Positions 29,593-39,363 are shown, counted from the stretch's first letter. The stretch is DNA of 64,000 nucleotides from Methanosphaera sp. ISO3-F5 (GCF_034480035.2 NZ_CP118753.2:1977075-2041074); one strand, 5' to 3'. The notes: generated by a model from the letters alone, not told the origin. Made by a program: numbers and translations.

Positions 29593-29692
29593 TGTAATTC
29601 CTCCATTACCTGTTTAATAAATATTTTTTAATTTATAAGTAATATATGTAATGGATTACACTAAAAAAAAGGTTAAAGGGATATTGAAAACA

Positions 29693-31747
29693 TTAGTTTT
29701 CTGATGAGGAAGGATTGGAAGTGATGATGTCTGAAGGATTTGGTATAATCTCTTTAATTCTGTCCATTTTATTTTTTTTCAATTCTTTGATGAATTGTTC
29801 TTTTTTAGGACCAATTAATGCATATTCAAGAACTTCTGCAAGAGTGTTGACTGGTATGATTTCTATCTTGTCCTGGTATTTTTTCTCTATTAACACATCA
29901 TCCTTGTTTGATGCAGGTATAAGTACTCTTTTCATACCGGATTCAGCTGCGGCTTCTATTTTGTAGGTTACTCCACCTACTGGCAATACATTACCTCTTA
30001 CGCTTAATGAACCTGTTAATGCTAATGTTTGATCAATAGGTATGTCTTCGATAGCTGATATGATTGCTGTTGCCATGGATACACTTGCACTGTCTCCTTC
30101 GACTCCATCATATGATTGTACAAATTGTATGTGGATATCGTAATTGGATATGTCTTTTCCAATGCTTTTCTTAATAATTGCCCCTACATTTTGTACTGCT
30201 TCTTTTGCTATGTCTCCTAGTTTTCCTGCTGCAATTATTTTACCTTCTTCTTTACTTTGTGATGGTGCTGCTTCTGCTGCAATAGGTAGTACGATACCGC
30301 TTGAGTTACCTATTACTGCTAATCCGTTGATGCATCCGATTGCTGATCCTTGGTTGTTGAATACACTGTATTCTTTTCTTTGTACAATGTATCTGTCTGC
30401 TATTTGTTGTTCTAGTGTTCTGGATTGTTTTTTAGCTTCGTATACGTGTTCTATTGTTACTTCTGGTGCTCCTTCTTCTACTGCTACGTCTCCTGCTGCA
30501 CGAACTAGTCCACCAAGGTCTCTTAGTTTAAGGGTTAATGAGTCTTTTTTTCCTGCTCTTCTTTGTGCTTCTTTAATTACTTCTGCTACTGCTTCTTTGT
30601 TGAAGTGTGGTATTCTTCCATCATTTTTTACTTCTTGTGCTACGAATTGTCCTAGTTTTTGACGGTTTTCTGGTGTGTCTTTCATGGTGTCTTTCATGAA
30701 TACTTCGTAACCGTATCCTCTTATTCTTGATCTTAATGCTATGTGCATGTCTTTTAGTACTTCTAGGTTTCCTGCTGCTACTAATACGAAATCACATGGT
30801 ACTGCTTCTGTTCTTACCATTGCTCCACTACTGTTGTCACTTTGTCCTGTTATTTGGAATTTGTGTTCTTGTAGTGCAGTTAGTAATTGTTGTTGTGTTT
30901 TCATGTTCATTGTACCGATTTCGTCAATGTATAGTACTCCCTTGTTTGCTTTGTGTATCATACCACTTTCTACTCTTTCGTGTGCTGGAGTTCCAAGTCC
31001 TCCTGATTGGTATGGGTCGTGTCTTACGTCACCGAGTAATGCTCCTGCGTGTGCTCCGGTTGCATCTACGAATGGTGCTACTTTTTTTGCGTCACTGTTT
31101 ACTAGGAGTTTTGGTGCGACTTGGTTGTTTTTTGGTTTTATCTGGTATAATGCGAAGAATACGATTCCTACTGCTATGATTGCTTCTAGGAATTGGCCTG
31201 TTATGAAACCTATTGCCATTATTAATCCTATGATTGCTACTGTTAGGATGTTTTTTCTTTCTTCCTGGCTTTTAACATTTTTTTTGCTGTTTTCTATTAT
31301 TTTTGCTCCTTGTCCTGCTGGCATTACTCCTACTAGTGGGTTGTTTGGGTCTTCTAGGTTTGGGTATATTAGTATGTCTTGTAGTTCTTCTGGTGGTAGT
31401 AGTTCTGCCATTGCTTTTGCAATCATTGATTTACCGATTCCTGGTTCTCCTATGAGGAGTACGTTTCTTCTTTGTTTTGCTGCTTTTTTGATTTTTTCTA
31501 CTGCTTCTTCTTGTCCTATTATCTGGTCTATTAGCATTGGTGGTATGTCTATGTTTTTTGTGTCTATGTAGTCATTTGGGTCTATTTCTGGTAGTGTTTC
31601 GTTTTCGGTGGTGTTGCTGGTTGTTTCTTCGTTTGAGGGTTCATTGTTTTCTTCATTTACTTCGATTATGTCTTCTGTTTCTGGTACTATTACTTCATCA
31701 TCGATTATGTCTTCTTTATTTATTTCTTCCTCGTTTATATTGCTTAT
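29693..31747 (-). CDS. lonB: membrane-bound ATP-dependent protease LonB (non-ATG start)
   Basis: Archaeal Lon. Walker A GEPGIGKS comes early. Two membrane helices lie between Walker A and Walker B ([14 protein letters not shown]... and [13 protein letters not shown]). Walker B is VLYIDEIG. The Ser-Lys dyad lies in GDSASVSMA and [10 protein letters not shown]. The ATG at 31537 begins inside the conserved IDQIIGQE segment. The frame continues 70 codons upstream with a very acidic leader (NEEEINKDIIDDE) as in other archaeal LonB proteins. It contains no ATG, GTG or TTG. An ATA at 31747 lies 6 bases after GGAGGG (31754-31759). Length from there is 684 aa. Confidence 0.93.
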   Translation of the reverse strand: MSNINEEEINKEDIIDDEVIVPETEDIIEVNEENNEPSNEETTSNTTENETLPEIDPNDYIDTKNIDIPPMLIDQIIGQEEAVEKIKKAAKQRRNVLLIGEPGIGKSMIAKAMAELLPPEELQDILIYPNLEDPNNPLVGVMPAGQGAKIIENSKKNVKSQEERKNILTVAIIGLIMAIGFITGQFLEAIIAVGIVFFALYQIKPKNNQVAPKLLVNSDAKKVAPFVDATGAHAGALLGDVRHDPYQSGGLGTPAHERVESGMIHKANKGVLYIDEIGTMNMKTQQQLLTALQEHKFQITGQSDNSSGAMVRTEAVPCDFVLVAAGNLEVLKDMHIALRSRIRGYGYEVFMKDTMKDTPENRQKLGQFVAQEVKNDGRIPHFNKEAVAEVIKEAQRRAGKKDSLTLKLRDLGGLVRAAGDVAVEEGAPEVTIEHVYEAKKQSRTLEQQIADRYIVQRKEYSVFNNQGSAIGCINGLAVIGNSSGIVLPIAAEAAPSQSKEEGKIIAAGKLGDIAKEAVQNVGAIIKKSIGKDISNYDIHIQFVQSYDGVEGDSASVSMATAIISAIEDIPIDQTLALTGSLSVRGNVLPVGGVTYKIEAAAESGMKRVLIPASNKDDVLIEKKYQDKIEIIPVNTLAEVLEYALIGPKKEQFIKELKKNKMDRIKEIIPNPSDIITSNPSSSEN

Positions 31748-32030
31748 ACAAATCCCTCCGTTTTATTTGATGATTGTTATTATTATTGTTATTTGTTGAT
31801 TTTTTCTATTCATATTAATTTTATAATTTATGTATATTATATCTATTTGTTATCATATTATTTTAAGTTACCAAAAGTATTTAAAATCTTTCATATTATA
31901 CCCCGACACAACAATATACCGAAGTCAAAAATTAATATCAAAACTATTTTAAAATACATAAAGTTTTTAACAATATAATATACAAATATATTGATAACTA
32001 TCGTAACTAACAAACCAGGTGAAAACAAAT

Positions 32031-33548
32031 ATGAAGTACATAATGTTTCAAGGAACATCATCAAATGCAGGAAAAACATTAACAGTAGCTGCATTATGTA
32101 ATATACTATCACGGAGAGGATACAGAGTAACTCCATTCAAATCACAAAACATGTCCCTAAACTCATACACAACAAAAGACAATAAAGAAATGTCAATAGC
32201 ACAAGTAATGCAAGCAGAAGCAGCTGGAATAGAACCAGATTGTAACATGAATCCAATCCTACTAAAACCAAAAGGCGAATTCTTATCCCAAGTCATAGTT
32301 CAAGGAAAACCAGCAGGAGATATGAGATTCGATGACTATCAAAACAATTTCAGAGACGAAGCAATCGTAGCAGTAAAAGATTCATTAAATCAACTAAAAG
32401 ATGACTATGACATAGTAATACTAGAAGGTGCAGGATCACCAGCAGAAATAAACATGTACGACAAAGATATTGCAAACATGTTCATGGCAAGATTAACAGA
32501 TGCTGATGTAATACTTGTTGCAGATATAGACCAAGGAGGAGTATTTGCATCAATCGTAGGAACATACTTCCTATTACCCGAAGAAGATAGAAACAGAATC
32601 AAGGGAGTTATAATAAACAAATTCAGAGGAGTAGCAAGCGTTCTTGACTCAGGAATAGAAAAAGTGGAAGAAATCACAGGAATACCAATAATAGGTATCA
32701 TGCCCTTTGATGAAACACTAAACTTACCAGAAGAAGATTCAGCATCACTAACAACACACCAATTCAGTGAAAACGAAAAAATTACAATAGGAACATTAAG
32801 ACTTCCAAAAATATCTAACTTCACAGACATAGACCCACTAGATTACGAACCAGATGTAGGTATAAAATTAGTGAGCATATACGATGACTTTGAAGGATTA
32901 GATGCACTAGTAATACCAGGGACACGTAACACAGTAGATGATATTGAAGAACTAAAAAAATCAGGAGCATTTGACAAAATCAAGGAATTATCCAAGAAAA
33001 TACCAATATTCGGTATATGTGGTGGTTATCAAATGTTATCCACAGAAATACTTGATCCTAACTGCATAGAATCAGATCATGGTACTGTGGAAGGTCTTGG
33101 ATTAATAGACATGCAAACAAAATTTGGAGAAATAGAAAAAGTAGTAAAACAGAGTGAAGCAACAGTAATTGAGGATAGTGAAATAGGATTTAAAAAAGGC
33201 ACTGCAGTAACAGGGTATGAATTACACGAAGCTATAACAATCCTTGGAGAAAATACTAAACCATTCCTAAAATTAAGCAAAGGTCATGGAAACAATCCGG
33301 ACTGTGAATATGATGGTGCTATTCAGGGAAATATTTGTGGAACTTACTTCCATGGAATATTCCATAACTATGAATTTAGAAGAAACTTCACAGACTACCT
33401 TAGAGTACAAAAAGGATTGGAACCATTAGGGTTAACCGGTGACACATTCAAGGAATCCAAACGTGTAAATTATAATCAATTAGGTGATTTATTCACTAAA
33501 AATGTTGACATGTCTTTCTTTGACAAATTATTAGGTGATTTAGATTAA
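32031..33548 (+). CDS. cbiP: cobyric acid synthase
   Basis: Amidates four side chains of adenosyl-cobyrinate diamide using glutamine and ATP, in corrinoid biosynthesis. The N-terminal dethiobiotin-synthetase-like ATPase has QGTSSNAGKT. The C-terminal class I amidotransferase has the nucleophile in GICGGYQML and a His in YFHGIFHN. The ATG at 32031 follows AGGTGA at 8 bases; the longer GTG frame is that ribosome site itself. 505 aa. It converges with the VWA gene, whose stop overlaps its end. Confidence 0.95.
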   Translation: MKYIMFQGTSSNAGKTLTVAALCNILSRRGYRVTPFKSQNMSLNSYTTKDNKEMSIAQVMQAEAAGIEPDCNMNPILLKPKGEFLSQVIVQGKPAGDMRFDDYQNNFRDEAIVAVKDSLNQLKDDYDIVILEGAGSPAEINMYDKDIANMFMARLTDADVILVADIDQGGVFASIVGTYFLLPEEDRNRIKGVIINKFRGVASVLDSGIEKVEEITGIPIIGIMPFDETLNLPEEDSASLTTHQFSENEKITIGTLRLPKISNFTDIDPLDYEPDVGIKLVSIYDDFEGLDALVIPGTRNTVDDIEELKKSGAFDKIKELSKKIPIFGICGGYQMLSTEILDPNCIESDHGTVEGLGLIDMQTKFGEIEKVVKQSEATVIEDSEIGFKKGTAVTGYELHEAITILGENTKPFLKLSKGHGNNPDCEYDGAIQGNICGTYFHGIFHNYEFRRNFTDYLRVQKGLEPLGLTGDTFKESKRVNYNQLGDLFTKNVDMSFFDKLLGDLD

Positions 33549-34657
33549 ATCTCTTTAATAACCTTAGCAAACTCTTTTAAGGTACTTGTCTGATAAACTT
33601 TTGCACCTGCTTCTTCGTAGTCTCGAACACAACTGGTAGGTGTGTTCCACCTAACTTTTTTTTCAGGATTTAATATCATAACTTTTCTTGACTTTACAAC
33701 AATTTGATGCAAGATTGTAGCACTTTCCAGGATTCCATTCTTTCTTTGACCGGTCCAGTCACGGCAGTCTGTTAAAAGAATCACATCTGTGTTACGATTA
33801 AGATCTGATTTCTTTAGAAAATCAGTGAAAGCTTTTGTCATATCTGAATGTCCTCTTGGCCTAAGACCTAGGGATTGAAGTCCCACGTTTACTTGGAATG
33901 AATTTCTATATTCAACATCCAGTGCATGGGTTATGTCAACGATTCTATGATCAAATGCGTCAACTGTAATTTTATCAAATGATTCATGGCATCCTGTTAG
34001 TAATGAGAAGAACCATGTTGTAGCCCATTCGCATGATCCACTTATGTCACATAGGAATAGGTGTTTTGATTTTTTTAGTGGTGGTTTTTTATGGACTAGG
34101 TCTATTAGGTGTCCTCCAACTTTAAGATTTTTTCTTATGGTTTTTGGTATGTCTATTGTGTGTGATTTGTTCTTCTTTTTTCGTATTGATCTCTGGTTTG
34201 CTATTTTTTTACTGAATTCGTTGCATATTTCAAATACTCTGTAATCAATACTGTTTAGGGTTGAAAGTTCATCACCTAGTATGCTTTTGTCAACTACTTT
34301 TTTATGTTCAAGCCGTCGTCGAATCATGGTTTCTCTGGTTGTGTCTTCTATTGGTTTGCTTTTATCAATTTTTTGGGGGGTTGCTTGTTCTTTTACTTCT
34401 ATGTGTTCTTGGTCTGCGGGATTGTTTTTGGTGTTTCGATTAAAGATGAACACGTAGTCAAATGAACGTTCATATTTAACAATATCTTCCTTATTTTTTA
34501 CGTATACACTTTTTAGAGCTTCTTTAAGTTCTTTTAATGTGAATTTATTTTTGTAGTTGTTCCATATTTTGGAGGCCATTATTGTGCTTCTTATGCTAAC
34601 GTTTACTCCTTGGTATCTTAGGTGGTAGGATAGTGTTAATATTTTTTCATTTGTCAT
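33545..34657 (-). CDS. VWA-domain (CoxE-like) protein
   Basis: 370 aa. The C-terminal half is a von Willebrand A domain with MIDAS motif DISGS in LFLCDISGSCEWA, a Thr in GHSDMTKA and an Asp in LLTDCRDW. The N-terminal half is helical and charged. CoxE-like proteins act with MoxR-type AAA ATPases in metal-centre or complex maturation, but no MoxR gene is adjacent here. There is no ribosome site before the ATG. It is 29 bases downstream of trkA. Confidence 0.82.
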   Translation of the reverse strand: MTNEKILTLSYHLRYQGVNVSIRSTIMASKIWNNYKNKFTLKELKEALKSVYVKNKEDIVKYERSFDYVFIFNRNTKNNPADQEHIEVKEQATPQKIDKSKPIEDTTRETMIRRRLEHKKVVDKSILGDELSTLNSIDYRVFEICNEFSKKIANQRSIRKKKNKSHTIDIPKTIRKNLKVGGHLIDLVHKKPPLKKSKHLFLCDISGSCEWATTWFFSLLTGCHESFDKITVDAFDHRIVDITHALDVEYRNSFQVNVGLQSLGLRPRGHSDMTKAFTDFLKKSDLNRNTDVILLTDCRDWTGQRKNGILESATILHQIVVKSRKVMILNPEKKVRWNTPTSCVRDYEEAGAKVYQTSTLKEFAKVIKEI

Positions 34658-34686
34658 TTTAATCTTAAAAATAGTTTTTTTTTCTA

Positions 34687-35340
34687 TTATTCTGTTTCTT
34701 TTGTGAAGTAGTCATGTATTTCGTCTATGTATTCTTGTTTTACTAGTACTGCTATGCTGTCATCGTAGCCTATTTCAGTGTTTTCTGTTGGTATTATTAC
34801 TTCTTTTCCTGAGTAGACTGTTACGATTTTGAATTTGTTGCTGTTATTTTCGATTTCGTGTATTGGGGTGTATATTAGGTTGCTATTTTTTACTTCTAGT
34901 TCTATTATTTCAGCGTTTCCTTTACCCAGGTTTACTAGTCGTTGTGTTCTTGGTCTTATTATTGTTCGTGCTATGTATCTCATTGCACTTTGTTCGGTGT
35001 TTACTGTTCTTATGTTTAGTTTTTTAAATATTTCGTTGTGTTGCATATTGTTTACTCTGGCAACAATTATTTTTACTCCGTGTTCTTTTGCGTATACTGA
35101 GGATAGTAAGTTTACTTCATCGTTTCCTGTTGCTGCTACAAAGAAGTCTGATTTAGGTACGTCTGCTTCTTCTAGTATTATTGTGTTTGTTCCGGATCCT
35201 TGTATTATGTAACAGTCTATTTCGTCTAGTTTTTGGCATGCTGTTTTGTCTTTTTCTATTATTGTGATGTCATGGTCTTCTGCCATTGATTTTGCTAAAT
35301 TGAAACCTATACGTCCAGCACCAACTATTACACCTATCAT
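34687..35340 (-). CDS. trkA: potassium uptake regulator TrkA
   Basis: Cytosolic RCK subunit that gates the Trk potassium channel. It has a Rossmann NAD site GAGRIGFNLA, an acidic strand end ITIIEKD and QGSGTN, then a C-terminal RCK-C domain. At 217 aa it is a single RCK unit. GAGGTC precedes the ATG. No trkH membrane gene is adjacent. Confidence 0.92.
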   Translation of the reverse strand: MIGVIVGAGRIGFNLAKSMAEDHDITIIEKDKTACQKLDEIDCYIIQGSGTNTIILEEADVPKSDFFVAATGNDEVNLLSSVYAKEHGVKIIVARVNNMQHNEIFKKLNIRTVNTEQSAMRYIARTIIRPRTQRLVNLGKGNAEIIELEVKNSNLIYTPIHEIENNSNKFKIVTVYSGKEVIIPTENTEIGYDDSIAVLVKQEYIDEIHDYFTKETE

Positions 35341-35539
35341 ATTTTTTAGACCTCGTATGTGGTTTATTATTATAATATTTTTTTTGGGTTTTGTTATGAT
35401 TAAATTTTTTGGGTGGGATATGTTTTTTTTCTTAAAATTAGTTTTTATTTTTTTTTGGGTTTGTAATGCTGGTATATATATTATACCTAAAATTAGCTTG
35501 TAGTTTTTGTTTAATATGATGTAAGTTAGATTAAAAATT

Positions 35540-35615
<76 letters not shown>

Positions 35616-35642
35616 TTGTTATATGTTTCTTGTAATATTTGA

Positions 35643-35716
35643 TGCAACGACCGGGATTCGAACCCGGGTCTCTACCGTGGCAGGGTAGGGTCTTAGCCAG
35701 ACTGGACTATCGCTGC
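35643..35716 (-). tRNA. tRNA-Gly (GCC)
   Basis: 74 nt. Acceptor GCAGCGA/TCGTTGC, anticodon stem CTACC/GGTAG with loop CTGCCAC giving GCC, T arm CCGGG-TTCGAAT-CCCGG, discriminator A. The D stem has one mismatch at its inner end. It is upstream of the tRNA-Gly(TCC). Confidence 0.96.
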
Positions 35717-35884
35717 ATATGTTTGTGTACAAGTCACTATACAATAGTCTATCGTATCTTATATATATACTTTATGGTTCAATGTAAAATGAATAAATTT
35801 TTAATAAAATTAAAGCATTTTTTATAAAAATGTTATTTTTATTTATCATATTTATATAATATTAAAACCATATTAATAATTAAT

Positions 35885-35910
35885 AATATGATATTAATAA
35901 TAATCATATT
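35885..35910 (+). promoter_or_regulatory. inverted repeat at the nikR promoter, likely NikR operator
   Basis: AATATGAT and ATCATATT, an 8-bp perfect inverted repeat with a 10-base spacer. It lies about 25-30 bases after a TTTATATAAT TATA box (about 35851-35860), so it covers the expected start site of nikR. Autoregulation is an inference. Confidence 0.5.
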
Positions 35911-35939
35911 AATTTCAATAAAAATTTGGAGAGATTGTA

Positions 35940-36362
35940 ATGCGCATAAGCATGTCATTACCAAATAAACTTCTTAATGAATTCGACGATGTATTAAGAG
36001 ACAGAGGATACCAATCACGTTCAAAAGGTATCAGAGATGCACTAAAAGACTACATACTCAGATACCAATGGATGAATGAAATGGAAGGAGAACGAGTAGG
36101 AGTATTAGCTGTAATCTACGATCATCATTACGTAGGCGTAATGGAATCAATGACAGACATCCAACACGACTACAGAGAACAAATTAACGCAAGTTTACAC
36201 ATTCACATGAATGACAAATACTGTCTAGAAGTAATCATAGTTAAAGGAGATATAATACATATCAGAGATTTAACAGAAAGAATTATGAGACTAAAAGGAG
36301 TCGAACATGTGAAACTAACCAGTGCAGGAACTGGTGAACTAGATAAAGTAACAGAAGACTAA
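35940..36362 (+). CDS. nikR: nickel-responsive regulator NikR
   Basis: Ribbon-helix-helix repressor with a C-terminal ACT-like nickel-binding domain. The N-terminal RHH is MRISMSLPNKLLNEFDDVL. The nickel ligands are the His in IQHDYREQ, the two His in SLHIHMN and the Cys in KYCLEVII. 140 aa, standard length. A GGAGAG ribosome site precedes the ATG. In methanogens NikR controls nickel uptake for hydrogenase and F430 synthesis; HypA/HypB and a hydrogenase protease are also in this window. Confidence 0.96.
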   Translation: MRISMSLPNKLLNEFDDVLRDRGYQSRSKGIRDALKDYILRYQWMNEMEGERVGVLAVIYDHHYVGVMESMTDIQHDYREQINASLHIHMNDKYCLEVIIVKGDIIHIRDLTERIMRLKGVEHVKLTSAGTGELDKVTED

Positions 36363-36480
36363 AAAAAAATTAATAAAGATTTATACCCACAAAAAATTAA
36401 TAAAACAATCTTTTCAAAACAATCTCCAAATTTAACTATTTTTAAACTATTATTAAACCCTTCAAACAAAACAATATATA

Positions 36481-37236
36481 ATGACATATTATGATGATTT
36501 AACAAAAGACGAAAAAAGAGTCACTATTTTTAAAGAAGCAATAAAACAAAATGCACACGGACTAACATACGACCTAGGAACAGGCTCCGGAATACTAGCA
36601 GGCATAGCATCAAAATATGCCGACAAAGTATACGCATACGAAATAAACCCACTAACAATAAAACACTACACAAAAGCAAACCTACAACAATACAACAACA
36701 TAACAATAATAGAAACCGATGCAAGCACACATAAATTCACAGAAAAACCTGACGTAGTAATATGTGAAATGCTAGACACAGCACTAATAGACGAAGAACA
36801 AGTACCAGTAACCAACAACATACAAAAATACACAAAAAAAGACACAATACACATACCCCATTCAACATACGATACAATCATGATAGGACAAACAAACATA
36901 ACCAACATCACATATCAAGAAAACAACAAACCCAACTTCAAAGAATACTCAGAAGAAACAAAATATAACGAAACAATATTCCGAGAAAAAAACAACACAC
37001 ACATACAAAAAGAAATAACACTAACATCCAAAAAAACAGGAACAATAAACACAATAAAACTAACCACATACACCAGAGTAACAGAACAATTAATAACAGG
37101 ACCAACGCCAATGTTAAATCCGCCTTTACTCATACCAACAAAAGAAAAAAAGGTAAAAAAAGGAGAAAAAATAAAAATACAACTAAAATACATAATGGGT
37201 GGTGGACTAAATACAATCCAAACAGATATACAATGA
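36481..37236 (+). CDS. class I SAM-dependent methyltransferase
   Basis: 251 aa. The SAM-binding motif I is YDLGTGSGILAG, the acidic post-I residue is in YAYEINP, and DVVICEMLD occupies the region used by protein arginine methyltransferase-like enzymes. The C-terminal half is a Thr/Lys/Ile-rich beta domain. Substrate unknown. It has no ribosome site; TTTTTAAACTATT about 40 bases upstream suggests a short leader. Its stop overlaps the probable start region of the hydrogenase protease gene. Confidence 0.8.
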   Translation: MTYYDDLTKDEKRVTIFKEAIKQNAHGLTYDLGTGSGILAGIASKYADKVYAYEINPLTIKHYTKANLQQYNNITIIETDASTHKFTEKPDVVICEMLDTALIDEEQVPVTNNIQKYTKKDTIHIPHSTYDTIMIGQTNITNITYQENNKPNFKEYSEETKYNETIFREKNNTHIQKEITLTSKKTGTINTIKLTTYTRVTEQLITGPTPMLNPPLLIPTKEKKVKKGEKIKIQLKYIMGGGLNTIQTDIQ

Positions 37237-37714
37237 ACTATCAAAATTTTTAAAACAATACGAAAAATTATTAATATTCACAATAGGAAACACAATGAGG
37301 GGAGATGATGGACTAGGACCATTACTATCAGAACAAGTATACAACAAACTAGTCGAAATAACAGACAAAAACACAGACAACGTATACCTATTAAACACAG
37401 AATCAACACCAGAAAACCATACAATAGAAATAAGAAACCTAAAACCATCACACATAATAATAATAGATGCAGTAGAATTTGAAGCAAAACCCGGAGAAAT
37501 GCTACTAATAAACAAGGAACAAATAGATACCTTCAACATATCAACACACTCCATGCCAATATCATTCATAATAAACTACATAGAAGAAACAATAGGAAGC
37601 AAAATAATCACAATAGGAATACAACCAAAACAAATGGAACTAATAAACACAATATCCGAAGAAGTAAAAGAAAGTGTAGAAGAATTAACTAATATCATAG
37701 TAGAACTAGTCTAG
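37226..37714 (+). CDS. hydrogenase maturation protease, HycI/HupD family (start unclear)
   Basis: Nickel-dependent endopeptidase that trims the hydrogenase large subunit. The key IGN-x3-GDDGLGP motif with its metal Asp, then IIDAVEF and a conserved His in STHSMP, are visible. The first ATG in frame (37295) would cut off the GN of the motif, so it cannot be the true start. The frame is open from 37211 without ATG, GTG or TTG; an ATA at 37226 is one option. Another is the ATG at 37233, which overlaps the methyltransferase stop (ATGA) but is in a different frame and would need a -1 shift at the T5 run before a TAA. The coordinates given assume the ATA. Confidence 0.78.
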   Translation: MYNELSKFLKQYEKLLIFTIGNTMRGDDGLGPLLSEQVYNKLVEITDKNTDNVYLLNTESTPENHTIEIRNLKPSHIIIIDAVEFEAKPGEMLLINKEQIDTFNISTHSMPISFIINYIEETIGSKIITIGIQPKQMELINTISEEVKESVEELTNIIVELV

Positions 37715-37724
37715 GTGAAAAAAC

Positions 37725-38879
37725 ATGAAAATATTATTTATAGGATCAAGATTATTTGATGATGCAGCATGGTATGCAAAAAAACATGAAATAGAAACAA
37801 TCATCACAGAATCCAACGAAAAAGCTATGAACTTAGACCTTGCAGACAAAAAATACATAGTCCCAAGAGGCATGGAAGAACCAATAAACATAGCAATAAA
37901 AGAAGATGTTGACGCAGTAATACCATTAATAGGAATAGACCCACCACTAACAGATGTCGGACTAATGAAAGAAAAACTAGAAAAAGAAAACAACATACCA
38001 GTAATAGCAGCATCATCAAACACAGCACAACTAGCAGCCAACAAATACGATACAAAACAAATGTTAACCAAAAATAATATAAAAACACCTAAATTCAAAA
38101 AACTAGAAAAACCATACCAGATCCAAGACTTAGAAAATGAATTGCCAATAGTACTTAAAACCCCCGACGGACAAGGAGGAGTCGGAGTAAAAATAGCATT
38201 AAACACTGAAGACATTCAAGACTTCATAAAAGATAAAAACAACATCTTCACAGAAAAATTTGTTCAAGGAACAGAAATATCCATAGAAACACTCAGATGG
38301 AAAGAACAAACAATAGCACTAGCCCCAGTATACAAGGGAGATACAACACTAGAAGGCACACACCCATTATCCAAGATAAAACAAGCACCACTAAATATCA
38401 GTGGAATAGATAACCAACAGCATAACCAAGCAATAAGAGACTTAGCAGAAAAACTTGCAGACATGGTAAAAGTAGAAGGAACAATGGACATAGACATATT
38501 ACATGATGCCAGAAACAATGAAAACTATGTAATAGAACTAAACACCAGACCAAGTGGAACAAGATACATGACAGCAGCAACAACAAACATCTACCCAATC
38601 TGCCAACTAATAGACATGGCATGTGGAACATGGTCTCCAGAAAATGTAAAAAAAGAAATGAAAAGTTACTATGCCACAGAATTGCCAGTAGGAGACTTCC
38701 CCGAAAACAGGCAAACACCAAAAATAAAACAATTCAGTGGAGAAAATTCATACATCGTTCATGGCCCAAAACACTACCAAAGGGTAACAATCAGGGCAAA
38801 CAGCAAAGAAAACTTAAATAACCTAACATATGAATTAGTCCCGGATTATGCGAGAGAAAACAATATAAAATTCATTTAA
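37725..38879 (+). CDS. ATP-grasp enzyme, CarB-like, likely pseudomurein-associated
   Basis: 384-aa ATP-grasp ligase. An N-terminal pre-ATP-grasp Rossmann-like domain is followed by LPIVLKTPDGQGGVGV (ATP-binding loop) and the metal-binding EGTMDIDILHD and VIELNTRPSGTRY. It resembles half of a carbamoyl-phosphate synthase large subunit. In Methanobacteriales a gene of this type lies beside the MraY-like and Mur-ligase genes for pseudomurein, as here. The reaction is unknown. AGGTGA precedes the ATG. Confidence 0.83.
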   Translation: MKILFIGSRLFDDAAWYAKKHEIETIITESNEKAMNLDLADKKYIVPRGMEEPINIAIKEDVDAVIPLIGIDPPLTDVGLMKEKLEKENNIPVIAASSNTAQLAANKYDTKQMLTKNNIKTPKFKKLEKPYQIQDLENELPIVLKTPDGQGGVGVKIALNTEDIQDFIKDKNNIFTEKFVQGTEISIETLRWKEQTIALAPVYKGDTTLEGTHPLSKIKQAPLNISGIDNQQHNQAIRDLAEKLADMVKVEGTMDIDILHDARNNENYVIELNTRPSGTRYMTAATTNIYPICQLIDMACGTWSPENVKKEMKSYYATELPVGDFPENRQTPKIKQFSGENSYIVHGPKHYQRVTIRANSKENLNNLTYELVPDYARENNIKFI

Positions 38880-39057
38880 TTTCCTTTTATATTCCATTTT
38901 TCACCGTTTGTAGTTACTTATTTTAATCTGAGTCTTGGCATAAATTAGTTTAAAGAGAAAAAAAATGATTACTCTAAAAAAAAGATTAACCTTTTTTTTC
39001 AAAAAATATGCCTAATTCAACTGTTTAAAATGTATATCATCAGCACATTTAAATAAC
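38880..39057. other. intergenic stretch upstream of transposase remnant
   Basis: A+T-rich, no intact gene. Read on the minus strand after a shifted frame at 39058, a short run (ELFKCADDIHFKQLN) could be a decayed continuation of the transposase remnant. Confidence 0.35.
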
Positions 39058-39192
39058 TCAGTAGTTTTTTATAGCATAATTTCTTAAATTATTCAATTTC
39101 AACGAAATATCCACTAAAATATTGAACTGCTTCTTAGAAAGACCCCTAATAAGAGTACTTTGAGTTAAAATTATACAATTTTCATCCATCAT
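39058..39192 (-). pseudogene. probable remnant of an OrfB/TnpB-type transposase N-terminus
   Basis: 44-codon minus-strand frame (MMDENCIILTQSTLIRGLSK, then KQFNILVDISLKLNNLRNYA). The pattern resembles the first 40 residues of IS200/IS605 OrfB proteins of gut methanogens: a beta strand, then a helix with a KLNNLRNYA-type motif. It stops early and nothing else of the protein follows in frame. The identification is from pattern memory only. Confidence 0.4.
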
Positions 39193-39330
39193 AATATGTT
39201 AATACTACTTTATTCGCTCCCTTAACTTTAAAAACGAAAATTAAGAAAAAATTCATGAAAATAACAATTCTGTGACTTCCATATTATAAACCATACAATA
39301 AATGGTATATAAATTTAATTTAAGAGGCGC

Positions 39331-39363
39331 TGGTAAGTAATCAAGGGGGTCTTGGTAAGTAAT
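39331..39363 (+). repeat. 11-bp direct repeat upstream of the MraY-like gene
   Basis: TGGTAAGTAAT occurs at 39331-39341 and again at 39353-39363. The copies are 22 bases apart, two helical turns, in the promoter region of the cell-wall cluster. This is the layout of tandem regulator sites. Confidence 0.45.

Noticed and set aside
30727..31571. Long plus-strand frames (150 and 276 codons) opposite lonB
   Set aside because: Antisense shadows; the LonB frame on the minus strand has all expected motifs.
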